Assembly (NCBI RefSeq): GCF_019091135.1
Contig: NZ_JAGXJW010000048.1
Location: forward strand, 1-64,000
Length of the DNA stretch: 64,000 nucleotides
Direction: 5' to 3'
Origin: Cohnella sp. GbtcB17
Lineage (GTDB): Bacteria; Bacillota; Bacilli; Paenibacillales; Paenibacillaceae
Made by a program: the position numbers and the translations under genes. The notes below the pieces were generated by a model. It was not told the DNA's origin, did not search any database, and saw only the letters and a program-made list of their open reading frames with translations. Each line of letters opens with the position of its first letter. Position 1 is the first letter of the stretch. Of this stretch, positions 48,699 to 57,484 are shown one piece after another.

Positions 48699-51404
48699 TT
48701 AGCGAATTGTAATCGTCTTGGTCTTTTGGTCCCATCCGACCTTGCGGCCGAGCTCCGTGGAGACGACGCGCACGGGCACAAGCACCCTGCCGCTGCGTAG
48801 AATCGGCGACGCCGCGGCCGTCGCCCGGACGCCCGTATTGAGCAGGTCGGGCTTGCCGACCCACAGCTCGACGAGCTTGCCGCCGCCGGTAACGGTCGCC
48901 TTTTGCGCTGTTTGGTCCCAGCCGATATCCGCGCCGAGCGCGTCCGACACGAACCGCAGCGGCAGGTAGGTCGTGCCGTTCAGCAGCAGCGGCGCGATGT
49001 CGAGCGCTACGCTCTTGCCGTCTACCGTAGCGGACTTTTGACCCAATTGAAGCACGATATTGGACTGGGCGCCGTCTTCGACGGCCGCCGGGTATTGCAG
49101 AGACAGATTGTCAAAAGCAACCGAGCCCGTCAGCGCTCGTTCGTCCTGCCCCTCGGCCAGGTTGACGACATACAGCTTGGTCAGCGTCGCCGGATAAGTC
49201 AGACCGCTGCCCGCCAGGTCGACGCGAAGCTGCTTCCAGCCGCTCCAGTTGACCATCTTGGCGATGTCCACGAGCGCCTGCTTGCCGTCGGCGCCCTTGA
49301 ACTCGGCGCGCAGCCAGTTGTTGGACTCGTCGCCGTAGACGTCCAGCGTCAGCGCGTTCGGCTTGCCCGTGATCGGCAGCCCCGCGCTGCCGTTTGGCAG
49401 GGCGTAGGCGAAGCGGTTGCCGGTGCCGGCCGTGAAGTCGTAGGTCAGCTGAAGCGCCTTGGACGACTCGCGCCCAGGCACGCCCGTGACGATCGCAGCC
49501 GTGCCTGTCGTCTCGGCCGGGAGCTTGTCGAACGTCACCGGATAAGTCGCGTTCTCGAACGTCTCGAAGCTCTTCTCCGCTCCCGCGCTCAGCGCGAACG
49601 CCGTCGAGAAACCGTCGTACCTGGCGATCGCGTAGCCGGTCTTCGTCCCCTCGCTGACCGTGCCGATCGTGATGACGCCGCCGCTCGCGGCAGCTGTTAA
49701 GCCCTTGAACTCCCATTTCACAGAATCCGCAGGCACTTCGAGGGTGCGTCCGTCCGCGAGCGTCGCCGACAACTTGACCGTGATCTTCGCGCCCGGCTCG
49801 AGCACCGTCGTATTCGGCGTCGCCTTCAGCTGATTAATCTGCGAGCCGCCGACGACTTCGATGCCGACTTTGTCGGTTGCCGCGCCCGCCTTGACCGTCA
49901 GCTCCCCGCTTCCCGCCTTCGACGCGGTCAGCACGCCGTTCGCGAAGGCGCCAAGCCCGCCGCTCACGCTCCAGCTAGGCGTCAACCCGGCAGCGTCGAT
50001 CGGGTTGTAATACGTGTCGTACGCTTTAAGCGAATACGTCGCCTGCTGGCCGATGAACAACGTTTTCGGCCCGCTCGCCGCGATCCCCTTCGTCTCGCCT
50101 GCCGGCGCGGTCGTGAACACGCCGATGCCGTTGGCCACTGCCCGCTGCGTCGTGCCGAAATAGGTCGGATGCGCCAGCGTCGTCGCCGTCTCGCCGAGCG
50201 GACGCGTGATCATCGTCGTCGGACCGCCGCCGTCGAGGTTGACCGCCTTCCACACGCCGAGCGCCGTCAGAATTTTCTGGAATTCCGTCAGCGTCACGCC
50301 GTCATGCGAACCGTACTCTTCGACGGTCACGAGGTAAGCCGTCTTGCCGTCCTGCGAGTAGGCGACCGCCGTGCGCGCCCGGTCCGCGGAGCCGCTGACG
50401 CCGCTGACGTCCCGGCTGAACGAAGACGCCTTGCCGCCGTCCATGAGCAGCGTATGCCCGCTCACGATCATCTGAAAGTCGCCCTCGCTGTACGTCTTGC
50501 CGTTCGTCTGCGATACGAGACTGTACGCGCTCGTCACCTGCGTGCCGACCGGCAGGCTGTTCAGGATGAAGTTGCCCGACTCTTTGCCCTTGTGACCGCG
50601 CAGAATGTAGCCGTTCGCCGGGATCGGCGTCTGGATCTGCACCCCGTCGCCGATCTCCGTCACGACGCCGTCCACAACCAGCGCCTCCATCGGCGTCGTG
50701 CCGCTGTTCGCCGGCCGGTTGGCCGCCGTCCAAGCGTTCGTGTACATGTACAAGGCGTTGACATGGCTGGGTGTCTTATCCGGATACGTCGTATAAGAGG
50801 AGTTGTTCAGTCCCGCCAGCGCGAACTTCGTCCCGTCGGCCGCCTGCACGCTGCCAGAGAACGCGAACCGATCGATGATCGGCGTCTTGTCCTTCGTCAG
50901 CGCAAAAGCGTACATCCCCTGCAGCTTCGTCGGCGCGACCAGCAACTGTCCCGAACGCAGCTCCGCCCCGAGCGGCGCGCCCTCGCTCGACGAGCCCGTG
51001 TTAAACACGTCCCCGTTCACCCCGGCTACCGCGCCCGTCGCCTTCGTCATCGCGCCGACCGACTGGCCGGTCGTGACGCTGCCGTTTTTCCCGCTGAGCG
51101 CATTCATCTGTACATACGGATTCGACAAATCGATCTGCAGCACATGGACGAGCTCCGTGCCCTTCTTGGCGTCGGACGGCACCCAGCTATAGTTGATCTG
51201 CTTCACGCCTGAGGTCACAATCGCCTCGTCGGACTTCACCAGCTTGTACGTAACCGCCGTCGCCGCCGAAGCGACGCCAGGCTGCCACTGCGCGAGCGGC
51301 GCCCACCCGGTGCCCGCGAACGAAGCGACGACAAGCGTCCCCGCCAACATTGGTATACTTACGACTCTAGCAGCTCTCAGAATGTTAAATTTCGATTCAG
51401 ACAT
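48699..51404 (-). CDS. Secreted phosphodiester glycosidase (NAGPA-like) with stalk domain
   Basis: 901 residues. Signal peptide (SIPMLAGTLVVASFAGTGWAPLA). NAGPA/phosphodiester-glycosidase domain about 60-430 with NGDVFNTGS, FQMIVSGHTLLMDGG, RARTAVAYSQDGKTAYLVTVEEYG and the catalytic-type VNLDGGGPTTMI. Middle Ig-like/carbohydrate-binding-like region (about 450-780). C-terminal copper-amine-oxidase N-like 'stalk' domain (about 790-901) with LLNGTTYLPLRFVSDALGADIGWD. The family removes GlcNAc from phosphodiesters; the role here may be cell-wall polymer turnover. Confidence 0.9.
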   Translation of the reverse strand: MSESKFNILRAARVVSIPMLAGTLVVASFAGTGWAPLAQWQPGVASAATAVTYKLVKSDEAIVTSGVKQINYSWVPSDAKKGTELVHVLQIDLSNPYVQMNALSGKNGSVTTGQSVGAMTKATGAVAGVNGDVFNTGSSSEGAPLGAELRSGQLLVAPTKLQGMYAFALTKDKTPIIDRFAFSGSVQAADGTKFALAGLNNSSYTTYPDKTPSHVNALYMYTNAWTAANRPANSGTTPMEALVVDGVVTEIGDGVQIQTPIPANGYILRGHKGKESGNFILNSLPVGTQVTSAYSLVSQTNGKTYSEGDFQMIVSGHTLLMDGGKASSFSRDVSGVSGSADRARTAVAYSQDGKTAYLVTVEEYGSHDGVTLTEFQKILTALGVWKAVNLDGGGPTTMITRPLGETATTLAHPTYFGTTQRAVANGIGVFTTAPAGETKGIAASGPKTLFIGQQATYSLKAYDTYYNPIDAAGLTPSWSVSGGLGAFANGVLTASKAGSGELTVKAGAATDKVGIEVVGGSQINQLKATPNTTVLEPGAKITVKLSATLADGRTLEVPADSVKWEFKGLTAAASGGVITIGTVSEGTKTGYAIARYDGFSTAFALSAGAEKSFETFENATYPVTFDKLPAETTGTAAIVTGVPGRESSKALQLTYDFTAGTGNRFAYALPNGSAGLPITGKPNALTLDVYGDESNNWLRAEFKGADGKQALVDIAKMVNWSGWKQLRVDLAGSGLTYPATLTKLYVVNLAEGQDERALTGSVAFDNLSLQYPAAVEDGAQSNIVLQLGQKSATVDGKSVALDIAPLLLNGTTYLPLRFVSDALGADIGWDQTAQKATVTGGGKLVELWVGKPDLLNTGVRATAAASPILRSGRVLVPVRVVSTELGRKVGWDQKTKTITIR

Positions 51405-51572
51405 TAGTGGTAATACGCTCCCATGTTGTCATAGATTTGCGCGGGGCGGCACGGCAGCCGATTCCTTCCAAACTCCCAATACTTCCCCTCTATTAGTAGA
51501 CTCCGTAATCTACAAAAAGTTACATGCGATAAGAGAATTATATAAATTTCGCGCGCACGGAAAATAAAAATA

Positions 51573-51597
51573 ATCCCTGCCGGCGGTCCGGAGGGAT
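51573..51597 (-). terminator. Intrinsic terminator of the VanZ gene
   Basis: Minus strand ATCCCTCCGG-ACCG-CCGGCAGGGAT hairpin (one bulge) followed by TATTTTTATTTT. About 30 bp after the VanZ stop. Confidence 0.8.
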
Positions 51598-51626
51598 CGA
51601 GTTTGTCGAGAAAGTAGCTTGAGCGA

Positions 51627-52115
51627 TCAACGTGAAGCTGTTCTTAACCTTGGTCGCTTGAGGCGCCGATAGATCGCGATCACGACCAGTAGAAGGACCT
51701 GCCCGATCACGGCTCCGCTTATATCAACCATCACATCCAGCGGCGTCGGCGTCCGGTCCCCGGTGAACGATTGGTTCCACTCGTCTAGGCTGGCGAAGAC
51801 CGCTACGATCAACAGCGCGCCAGGCACGCGAAGCATCAGCGTTCGAATCCACGGAACCAGCAATAGATGCGCCAACAAGCCCAGCATGAAGTACATGAAC
51901 AGATGGGCGCCCTTGCGAAAAAGGAATTCGACGAAGCGGTACGGATCCTCCTTCGCATGAATGACACTGTGATTGTAACGGACCGTCACATCGGGCACGA
52001 TCTGCTGCAGCTGGCTTTTCTCGATATGCGCCTTCATGAACGGAATAATACTCTGCTTCGAATAGGGCTGCGACGAAAAATCAAAAATCAGCAGCAGCCA
52101 GAGTACGAGTGGCAC
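51627..52115 (-). CDS. VanZ-family membrane protein
   Basis: 162 residues from GTG 52115, the first standard start codon. Signatures: IFDFSSQPYSKQS after TM1, then RKGAHLFMYFMLGLLAHLLL, SLDEWNQSFTGDRTPTPLDVMVDISGAVIG, the conserved VanZ core with four transmembrane helices. Function of most VanZ homologues is unknown; some give low-level teicoplanin resistance. A strong RBS AAGGAGG lies 40 bp upstream and is followed in frame, 9 bp on, by ATC; starting there adds IATLKKLLYA and completes the first helix (see findings). Confidence 0.9.
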   Translation of the reverse strand: MPLVLWLLLIFDFSSQPYSKQSIIPFMKAHIEKSQLQQIVPDVTVRYNHSVIHAKEDPYRFVEFLFRKGAHLFMYFMLGLLAHLLLVPWIRTLMLRVPGALLIVAVFASLDEWNQSFTGDRTPTPLDVMVDISGAVIGQVLLLVVIAIYRRLKRPRLRTASR

Positions 52116-52166
52116 GGCGTACAGCAGCTTTTTCAGCGTAGCGATAAAAGTCTACCTCCTTGCGAA

Positions 52167-52215
52167 ACAAGCTACTCCCGCTGTGCCGGCGGAGGCCGGC
52201 GTGGAAGTAGCTTGT
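52167..52215 (-). terminator. Large hairpin after the stalk-domain gene
   Basis: Minus strand ACAAGCTACT...AGTAGCTTGT stem (10 bp) with an inner GCCGGC-CTCC-GCCGGC hairpin, followed by TTCG. The T-run is weak. It immediately precedes the RBS of VanZ. Confidence 0.6.
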
Positions 52216-52227
52216 ATATTGCTCCTT

Positions 52228-53196
52228 CTATTGACTCTGTTTAAATTGCGCTTTTCCAGCCTCGATTTTCTCTTCAAAAGCTTTGCGATATTCAGTCAGT
52301 ATTTCGGTACTATATCCATTTGTCGTCAGCTTGTTTTCCGTATCGGACAAAATCGACTCGAACTGGGCTTTGCAAGCGTTCAACTTGTTTACGCCTTTTT
52401 CCTTGAGTTCTGCTTGTCGTTCAGCAGTAGGCGCGGCATAGTATTGAAGGGCCAGGCTTAACAAATCACTGCCACAGCTTGTCTCCAATGTCTCCAACTG
52501 GCTCTTGGCGCTCGCGGTAATCGAGTCATAGCTCAGCTTGGCCGTCTCTCCGCCACTAGAACTGCCGTTGCTGCCGCTTCCAGCCTTGCCTTCCGTACCG
52601 CCGCCGCTCGCTGATCCTTCATTAGTGCTGCCACCGTTTGACTGCGCTTCCCTATACGCCTTAGATTCGCCCAAGACAGTTCCTGTCTTTGCGTCCCACA
52701 GCACAGTTGTTCCGACTGCTTCTGCGAAGAATCGAACCGGTACATAGATGGAGCCGTTCACATTAAAAGCTTGCTGCCCCACCGGCAATTTCTTCTCAAC
52801 GCCATCGAACACCAGCTTCACAGCCGTAGGTACCAGCTTGACCTTAGCCGTCGTCGCCACCTGTCCTGACGATGCTGTCGCATTCGCCAGATACTCCTTT
52901 AACGCTACTAGCTGCGAAGATGTCGGCTCCGTGACCGTCACCATCTTCGACTTAACGTCATATCCAACTTGTTTCTGAAGCGCATAGGAGGCAAACCTTA
53001 GCGGTATGTACACCTTCGACTGATACATAAAAGCAACCTGCCCGGACGGCAGCGCCAGCTTCTTCCCGTCAAACTCCATGACGATCGGCTTCGATTCCAC
53101 CGCGATCGTCGCCGATGCCGCAGACGCCGCGACCGGCACGGCTAGCAACATCGCTCCCAGCAGCGCTGCGGCTACTACGTTTCTTTTGCTCTTCAC
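52228..53196 (-). CDS. Secreted stalk-domain (copper amine oxidase N-like) protein with helical C-terminus
   Basis: 322 residues. Signal peptide (VAAALLGAMLLAVPVAASA). Two stalk-type repeats, about 25-90 and 105-170 (VAFMYQSKVYIPLRFASYAL, QAFNVNGSIYVPVRFFAEAVG). A Gly/Ser linker (about 185-215) leads to a helical region (220-322) with two Cys (LETSCGSDLL and NACKAQFESIL). The same helical module is in the next gene upstream. No enzyme function is expected. Start ATG 53196. Confidence 0.85.
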   Translation of the reverse strand: MKSKRNVVAAALLGAMLLAVPVAASAASATIAVESKPIVMEFDGKKLALPSGQVAFMYQSKVYIPLRFASYALQKQVGYDVKSKMVTVTEPTSSQLVALKEYLANATASSGQVATTAKVKLVPTAVKLVFDGVEKKLPVGQQAFNVNGSIYVPVRFFAEAVGTTVLWDAKTGTVLGESKAYREAQSNGGSTNEGSASGGGTEGKAGSGSNGSSSGGETAKLSYDSITASAKSQLETLETSCGSDLLSLALQYYAAPTAERQAELKEKGVNKLNACKAQFESILSDTENKLTTNGYSTEILTEYRKAFEEKIEAGKAQFKQSQ

Positions 53197-53217
53197 GTGA
53201 CTAATCTCTCCCTTTTT

Positions 53218-53931
53218 CTACTCTGCCTGCCAAGCAGCCAGAATCTTCGACATCGCCGACAGTCTCGCCTGCGACTTTCCGCTATCGTATTCACTCTTCC
53301 ACGTTGAGAGCTTGGTATCTACGACTCCTGCGTCCTTATATGCCTGCTCCGCTTGCGCCAGCGTACTGTTAAACTGCTTATCACAGCTCGCCTCTGCTGC
53401 GGCAACCTTGCCCAGGAACTTCTTCTGCAGGTCCGCAATCGACACTTCGCCGTCCCCCGACTTGGCCCCTGCAATATAAGACGTCACTTCTCCGGTTAAG
53501 TTGCTAACTTTTGCTTGGCAGCTGGAGCGGATAGAGGAGAATTTGGATTCGTAGCTGCGCTCGATTTCCTGCCGCTTGCTCGGATCCGGCTGCTCAGGCT
53601 TAGGAGAATTCGCTCGCGTCTGTGGAGCCGAACTAACATCCGAGTTACTGCCCTTGCTTGGTGCCGGGCTCGCATTTGGTATTGTGGCAGGCGGAGTCGT
53701 ACTCGCTTCTGCACTTGCAATCGGGTTGTCTGTGGGCAAGGCTTCAGGTATTCCACTCGGTGCGGGACTGTCAGTCCCTATGGTTGTCGGAACCGCGGAT
53801 ACTGAAGCTGTCACTGCCGGGCTTGCAAATTCTCCGCTGTTATCCTTCGCGCACCCGACAATCGCAACTAGCATACAGAACCCAATCAGCCCGACGCCCC
53901 CAGAAAAGCGGGACAAAGCTTGCCTTCTCAT
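53218..53931 (-). CDS. Lipoprotein with two-Cys helical module
   Basis: 237 residues. Lipobox LVAIVGC with Cys near residue 26. Residues 30-115 are Pro/Ser/Thr-rich and disordered. Residues 120-237 are helical with two Cys (SIRSSCQAKVSNL and AAEASCDKQFNSTL), matching the C-terminal module of the stalk-domain gene downstream. Probably anchored outside in the wall space. It overlaps the next gene upstream by 4 bp (ATGA). Family not recognised. Confidence 0.8.
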   Translation of the reverse strand: MRRQALSRFSGGVGLIGFCMLVAIVGCAKDNSGEFASPAVTASVSAVPTTIGTDSPAPSGIPEALPTDNPIASAEASTTPPATIPNASPAPSKGSNSDVSSAPQTRANSPKPEQPDPSKRQEIERSYESKFSSIRSSCQAKVSNLTGEVTSYIAGAKSGDGEVSIADLQKKFLGKVAAAEASCDKQFNSTLAQAEQAYKDAGVVDTKLSTWKSEYDSGKSQARLSAMSKILAAWQAE

Positions 53932-54605
53932 TGTTGCATTCCTTTTTCCTGCTTGGAATCCTCGTAGCTCTTACCTTGGCTCAAGCCATACTTCTGGGCA
54001 ATCTTAATCAATTCGTCATATTCATTTTCGCTCAGCTTTTCAAGAATAAGCTTTTTGGCTTCCTTCTTCTTTTCTACACTCAATCCGCCGCCGGCCAGAT
54101 CCGACAAGGCCTTAATATCAGTCGCGTTTAGCCTCTTGAGCATAATCGTCATTAACTTCGTCTTTTCGGCAAAAGTAATGTCTTCCTTCACTGCTACTGC
54201 CTTATCGATCGACACTTCCGCACTGTAGGAAAAGTCAGGTTCTTTAGAAGAGCTTTCAGAAGATGTATCGTCACTGTTTGTCTTTGTAGCGGAGGAAGAA
54301 CTAGCTTTTCCTGTCCCTGCTTTATCCGTGCCGTTGGAATCAGGTTGATCTGCGTTTACTTGTTGCGTATCTTGGGCAGGCGCAGAGGATGAGGCGGATG
54401 TCGCAGGAGCTGAAGAAGAAGGCTCCCCAGCATCAACATTCGTAGATATTGGCGAGCTTATAGCACTCTCCAGAATAGAATCGGACAGTTTATCCATGAC
54501 TTTGTCTGCCGCATAGTTAATGCCGAAGTAGGCGCCGGCAAGCAAGAGGACTAGGAAGCAGCCAATACCAATTAGCCATTTCTTTAACCGGTTTTTCTTT
54601 TTCAT
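53928..54605 (-). CDS. Membrane-anchored hypothetical protein
   Basis: 225 residues. N-terminal transmembrane anchor (WLIGIGCFLVLLLAGAYFGI), a Ser/Asp/Lys-rich linker of about 75 residues, and a helical C-terminal domain (YSAEVSIDKAVAVKEDITF, KLMTIMLKRLNATDIKALSDLAGGG, EYDELIKIAQKYGLSQGKSYE). First gene of a three-gene cluster with the lipoprotein and the stalk-domain gene. No function recognised. Confidence 0.75.
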   Translation of the reverse strand: MKKKNRLKKWLIGIGCFLVLLLAGAYFGINYAADKVMDKLSDSILESAISSPISTNVDAGEPSSSAPATSASSSAPAQDTQQVNADQPDSNGTDKAGTGKASSSSATKTNSDDTSSESSSKEPDFSYSAEVSIDKAVAVKEDITFAEKTKLMTIMLKRLNATDIKALSDLAGGGLSVEKKKEAKKLILEKLSENEYDELIKIAQKYGLSQGKSYEDSKQEKGMQQ

Positions 54606-54637
54606 CTTAGATAGCTCTCCTCATATTCAGCATTCGG

Positions 54638-54845
54638 TTATGCTGCTACGATTGTTGTAGTACGCGACGCCTCTGCGAATCTTTGCAATCCTACTTCGAT
54701 CGGCGTCTTCGGTTTGAATCCTACGGCTTCCTACAACCTGTCTGTCGAAGCATAAGTTGCTGGCACATCGCCTGGCTTGAGCGGCTCAAAAATCTTCTCA
54801 AAGCAAACCGTTCTTCCGTTGCCTGACTAAGCGCCCTCTCAAAAG
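54638..54845 (-). pseudogene. Remnant of NAD-dependent (UDP-glucuronate type) epimerase, C-terminus
   Basis: Reading the minus strand gives FEPLKPGDVPATYASTDRL-stop-EAVGFKPKTPIEVGLQRFAE, which is the C-terminus of UDP-glucuronate 4-epimerase-type proteins (PGDVPATYAS is diagnostic), broken by an in-frame TAG and by at least one frameshift; ERALSQATEERF in another frame belongs just before it. No start, catalytic YxxxK or Rossmann region is present in the window. Confidence 0.75.
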
Positions 54846-54869
54846 ACTAACCAACCATTCCAGTAGAAT

Positions 54870-55200
54870 GATAATCCAACTCCATCTTCACCATCACAAA
54901 CAAGTTCTAAGAGAAATCCATCGTTCGTCCTTGCTGAACAAATCTTCGTATAAACTCTATCCGCAACATCCAAAAGCATTTCTGATATTCGGTTAACGAC
55001 GATGATATCCGCTTTTCTTTGAACAGCGTTAAGTTCTTCTAAACTTTGCAGTTAAAGAATTTTTCGACAACGCAGGCTCATATACGATAACCTCAACTCC
55101 CTTGACCTTAATCCGCTTTATCATACCTTGAGTGGCTGACATTCAGAAATAGTCCGAATTCATATTCATGGTAAAGCGGTAGATGCCGACGACCTATGGA
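54870..55200 (-). pseudogene. Remnant of UDP-glucose/GDP-mannose-type dehydrogenase, C-terminus
   Basis: Minus-strand translation gives VVGIYRFTMNMNSDYF-stop, then QGMIKRIKVKGVEVIVYEPAL, and in another frame DIIVVNRISEMLLDVADRVYTK. These are consecutive parts of the C-terminal domain of nucleotide-sugar 6-dehydrogenases. They are split by one stop and one frameshift. The remnant precedes the epimerase remnant in transcription order, as ugd and epimerase genes commonly do. Confidence 0.75.
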
Positions 55201-55488
55201 AGTAGTTCTATCGGGACCGTAGTTGGCGAACGGTCATCTTAAACGAATGCGTTGGATAATCGTTGTCTAAGACACGTCTCTGGTCTAGCTTCCTGATTTC
55301 CACATGGTGATTAAAAGGCGCGTCATTGGAGGGTGTGCCATGGATGCACGCCAACAGGTATAAAGTACCGAAGCAATGCGATGATCCACTACGGGTCTGA
55401 CATGCACAGATCGCCAAGCATCTCCTCGATTATCAGCTTGGAACGAAGACCACTGCCGCGGGCTGTCACCGGCGCAACATTGTAAAAG
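55201..55488. other. Non-coding stretch, nothing recognised
   Basis: About 290 bases between the dehydrogenase remnant and the intact dehydrogenase. All frames are interrupted and I found no match to a known protein. It may be further decayed polysaccharide-locus sequence. Confidence 0.4.
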
Positions 55489-56811
55489 TCAAAGTCTCCA
55501 ATAACAGTATCCTAACTTTTGAATTTCCGTCTTATCCAGAATACTTTTAACATCTATAATTACTTTTTCTTCGTATCGGCACTCTTTAAACAACCCATCT
55601 ATTTGCTGGAGAGTCATTTGTTTTATTTCATCATGCGCAACAGCAAAAACTAGGCAGTCGACATCTTTTATTGTATCCAAAGGAACCAAATTGACACCGT
55701 ACACTTCCTTTGCTTCAACTGCATTTGCCTGTGGATCAACAATAATCGGATCAATGCCGTATTCCTTAAGTCGAATAATAATATCTTCCACTTTAGAATT
55801 ACGGCTATCTGGACAATTTTCTTTAAATGTAATTCCAAGAATGACAACCTTACTTTGTTTAACAACTTTATTTGTTAAAATCAAATTTTTGATAACTGCA
55901 TCAGCCACGAACTGTCCCATTCCATCATTTATTTTTCTACCAGAGATTATTATTTGTGAGTGATATCCTAGCTTCTCTGCCTCATATAGAAAATAGTAGG
56001 GATCCACGCCGATACAATGGCCTCCAACTAATCCAGGATAAAAGCGAAGTGCATTCCACTTTGTATTCATTGCCTCTATTACTTCATGAGTGTCGATCCC
56101 CATGCGATCGAAAACCATAGCAAGTTCATTCATAAAAGCTATATTAATATCACGTTGGCTGTTCTCTACAACTTTGGCAGCTTCAGCAACTTTAATAGAG
56201 CTAGTTCGATGAACACCTACCTCAACGACAAGTTCGTATATATTTGAAATTTCTTCAAGCGTTTCCACATCAATGCCAGATACGATCTTCTTGATGTTCT
56301 CAAGTCTATGCACTTTGTCTCCTGGATTAATACGCTCAGGTGAGTAGCCGACTTTAAAGTCCACACCGCATCTCAAACCGGACTCCTTTTCAAGAATTGG
56401 AATGCATATATCCTCAGTAACGCCAGGATATACAGTTGATTCATATACGACAATAGATCCTTTAGTAAGATTTCTACCGATGATAACACTAGCTCCTTCA
56501 ACAGGCGACAAATCAGGAGTCTTATCTGCATTAATCGGCGTAGGTACTGCAACGACGAGAAACTTTGCTTCTTTAAGCCTTGTTTCATCAGCAGTGAACT
56601 CAACTGTAGAATGTTTAATAACATTATCACCCAGTTCAAGTGTGGGGTCTATACCGCTTTTGTATTGCTCTATCTTATGAATATTAAGATCGAATCCTAT
56701 TACATCAACAGCTTTTTCGGCAAAAGCCACTGCAAGAGGCATTCCTACATATCCGAGACCTATTAATGCTATTTTTTCTTCTCTATTTAAAATTTTTTGG
56801 TATAAGGTCAT
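55489..56811 (-). CDS. Nucleotide-sugar dehydrogenase (WbpO/TviB type)
   Basis: 440 residues. NAD-binding ALIGLGYVGMPLAVAFA, the VAVPTPI and YESTVYPGVTED motifs, GYSPERINPGDK, and the catalytic-Cys region YPGLVGGHCIGVDPYY. C-terminal domain VVILGITFKENCPDSRNSK. By motif it is a UDP-HexNAc 6-dehydrogenase (UDP-GalNAc or UDP-GlcNAc to the uronic acid) rather than UDP-glucose dehydrogenase. Supplies an N-acetyl-hexosaminuronic acid for the polysaccharide. ATG 56811. Confidence 0.88.
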   Translation of the reverse strand: MTLYQKILNREEKIALIGLGYVGMPLAVAFAEKAVDVIGFDLNIHKIEQYKSGIDPTLELGDNVIKHSTVEFTADETRLKEAKFLVVAVPTPINADKTPDLSPVEGASVIIGRNLTKGSIVVYESTVYPGVTEDICIPILEKESGLRCGVDFKVGYSPERINPGDKVHRLENIKKIVSGIDVETLEEISNIYELVVEVGVHRTSSIKVAEAAKVVENSQRDINIAFMNELAMVFDRMGIDTHEVIEAMNTKWNALRFYPGLVGGHCIGVDPYYFLYEAEKLGYHSQIIISGRKINDGMGQFVADAVIKNLILTNKVVKQSKVVILGITFKENCPDSRNSKVEDIIIRLKEYGIDPIIVDPQANAVEAKEVYGVNLVPLDTIKDVDCLVFAVAHDEIKQMTLQQIDGLFKECRYEEKVIIDVKSILDKTEIQKLGYCYWRL

Positions 56812-56979
56812 AAAATATTCCCCCTAAATAAAAACCAAATCATTATTTTTTTACCATTCAATTTTTCAACAAACTCCTAAATCAATTACTCGGATTAATT
56901 AACGAGGCTTCTAAAACGTGTTCTGTTTATCATATTTGGGTTAAGTGATGCTATAATCTTTCATTTGTTATTGCACTAT

Positions 56980-57470
56980 TTATGTACGTTTTTTTATAAC
57001 TTTGGCCGGCACACCCCCAACAATACAATATTCAGGTACATTTTTAGATACCACCGCACTAGCTCCAACAATACTTCCATTTCCTATTCTTACACCCGGT
57101 AATATGGTGACTCTACTACCTATCCAAACATCATTTCCTATAATAATCGGCTCATCAGTTTCATACCCCTGTTCAAACATAGGTATATCGGCTATCATTC
57201 CTATGATTTCGAGTATAAATAATACATTCAGGGCCAATCATTACGTTACTACCAATAGTAGTTGGTCCCCTTATTATTGCGTTGACACCAACGCCGGAAT
57301 TATCTCCTATCACTAAAGAAGGGGGTATCATAGCACCTTTTTGAATATAAATATTTATCCCCGCCTGTCGGATAAATCTCTTTACTAGAAAGGATCTAAT
57401 AACTCTTTAGCCTATTTGTACTTTGAACCTCTAGACGGAAGATTGATCGCAACACAACCGTAAAGCAACT
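56980..57470 (-). pseudogene. Broken acetyltransferase (hexapeptide, colanic-acid/MaT type)
   Basis: The C-terminal third is open (GYETDEPIIIGNDVWIGSRVTILPG, VGGVPAKVIKKRT, ending at 56980), and the middle reads in another frame (VKRFIRQAGINIYIQKGAMIPP, VIGDNSGVGVNAIIRG). A single-base shift lies between IIYTRNH and ADIPMFEQ. Further upstream, NLPSRGSKYK is followed by an in-frame stop. So at least two frameshifts and one stop. It should have made an O-acetyltransferase of the repeat unit. Confidence 0.8.
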
Positions 57471-57484
57471 AACATTTTTTTGCT

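Noticed and set aside
55208..55417. A 69-codon frame on the minus strand in the remnant region
   Set aside because: No ribosome site, unusual composition, no similarity recognised; lies in decayed sequence.
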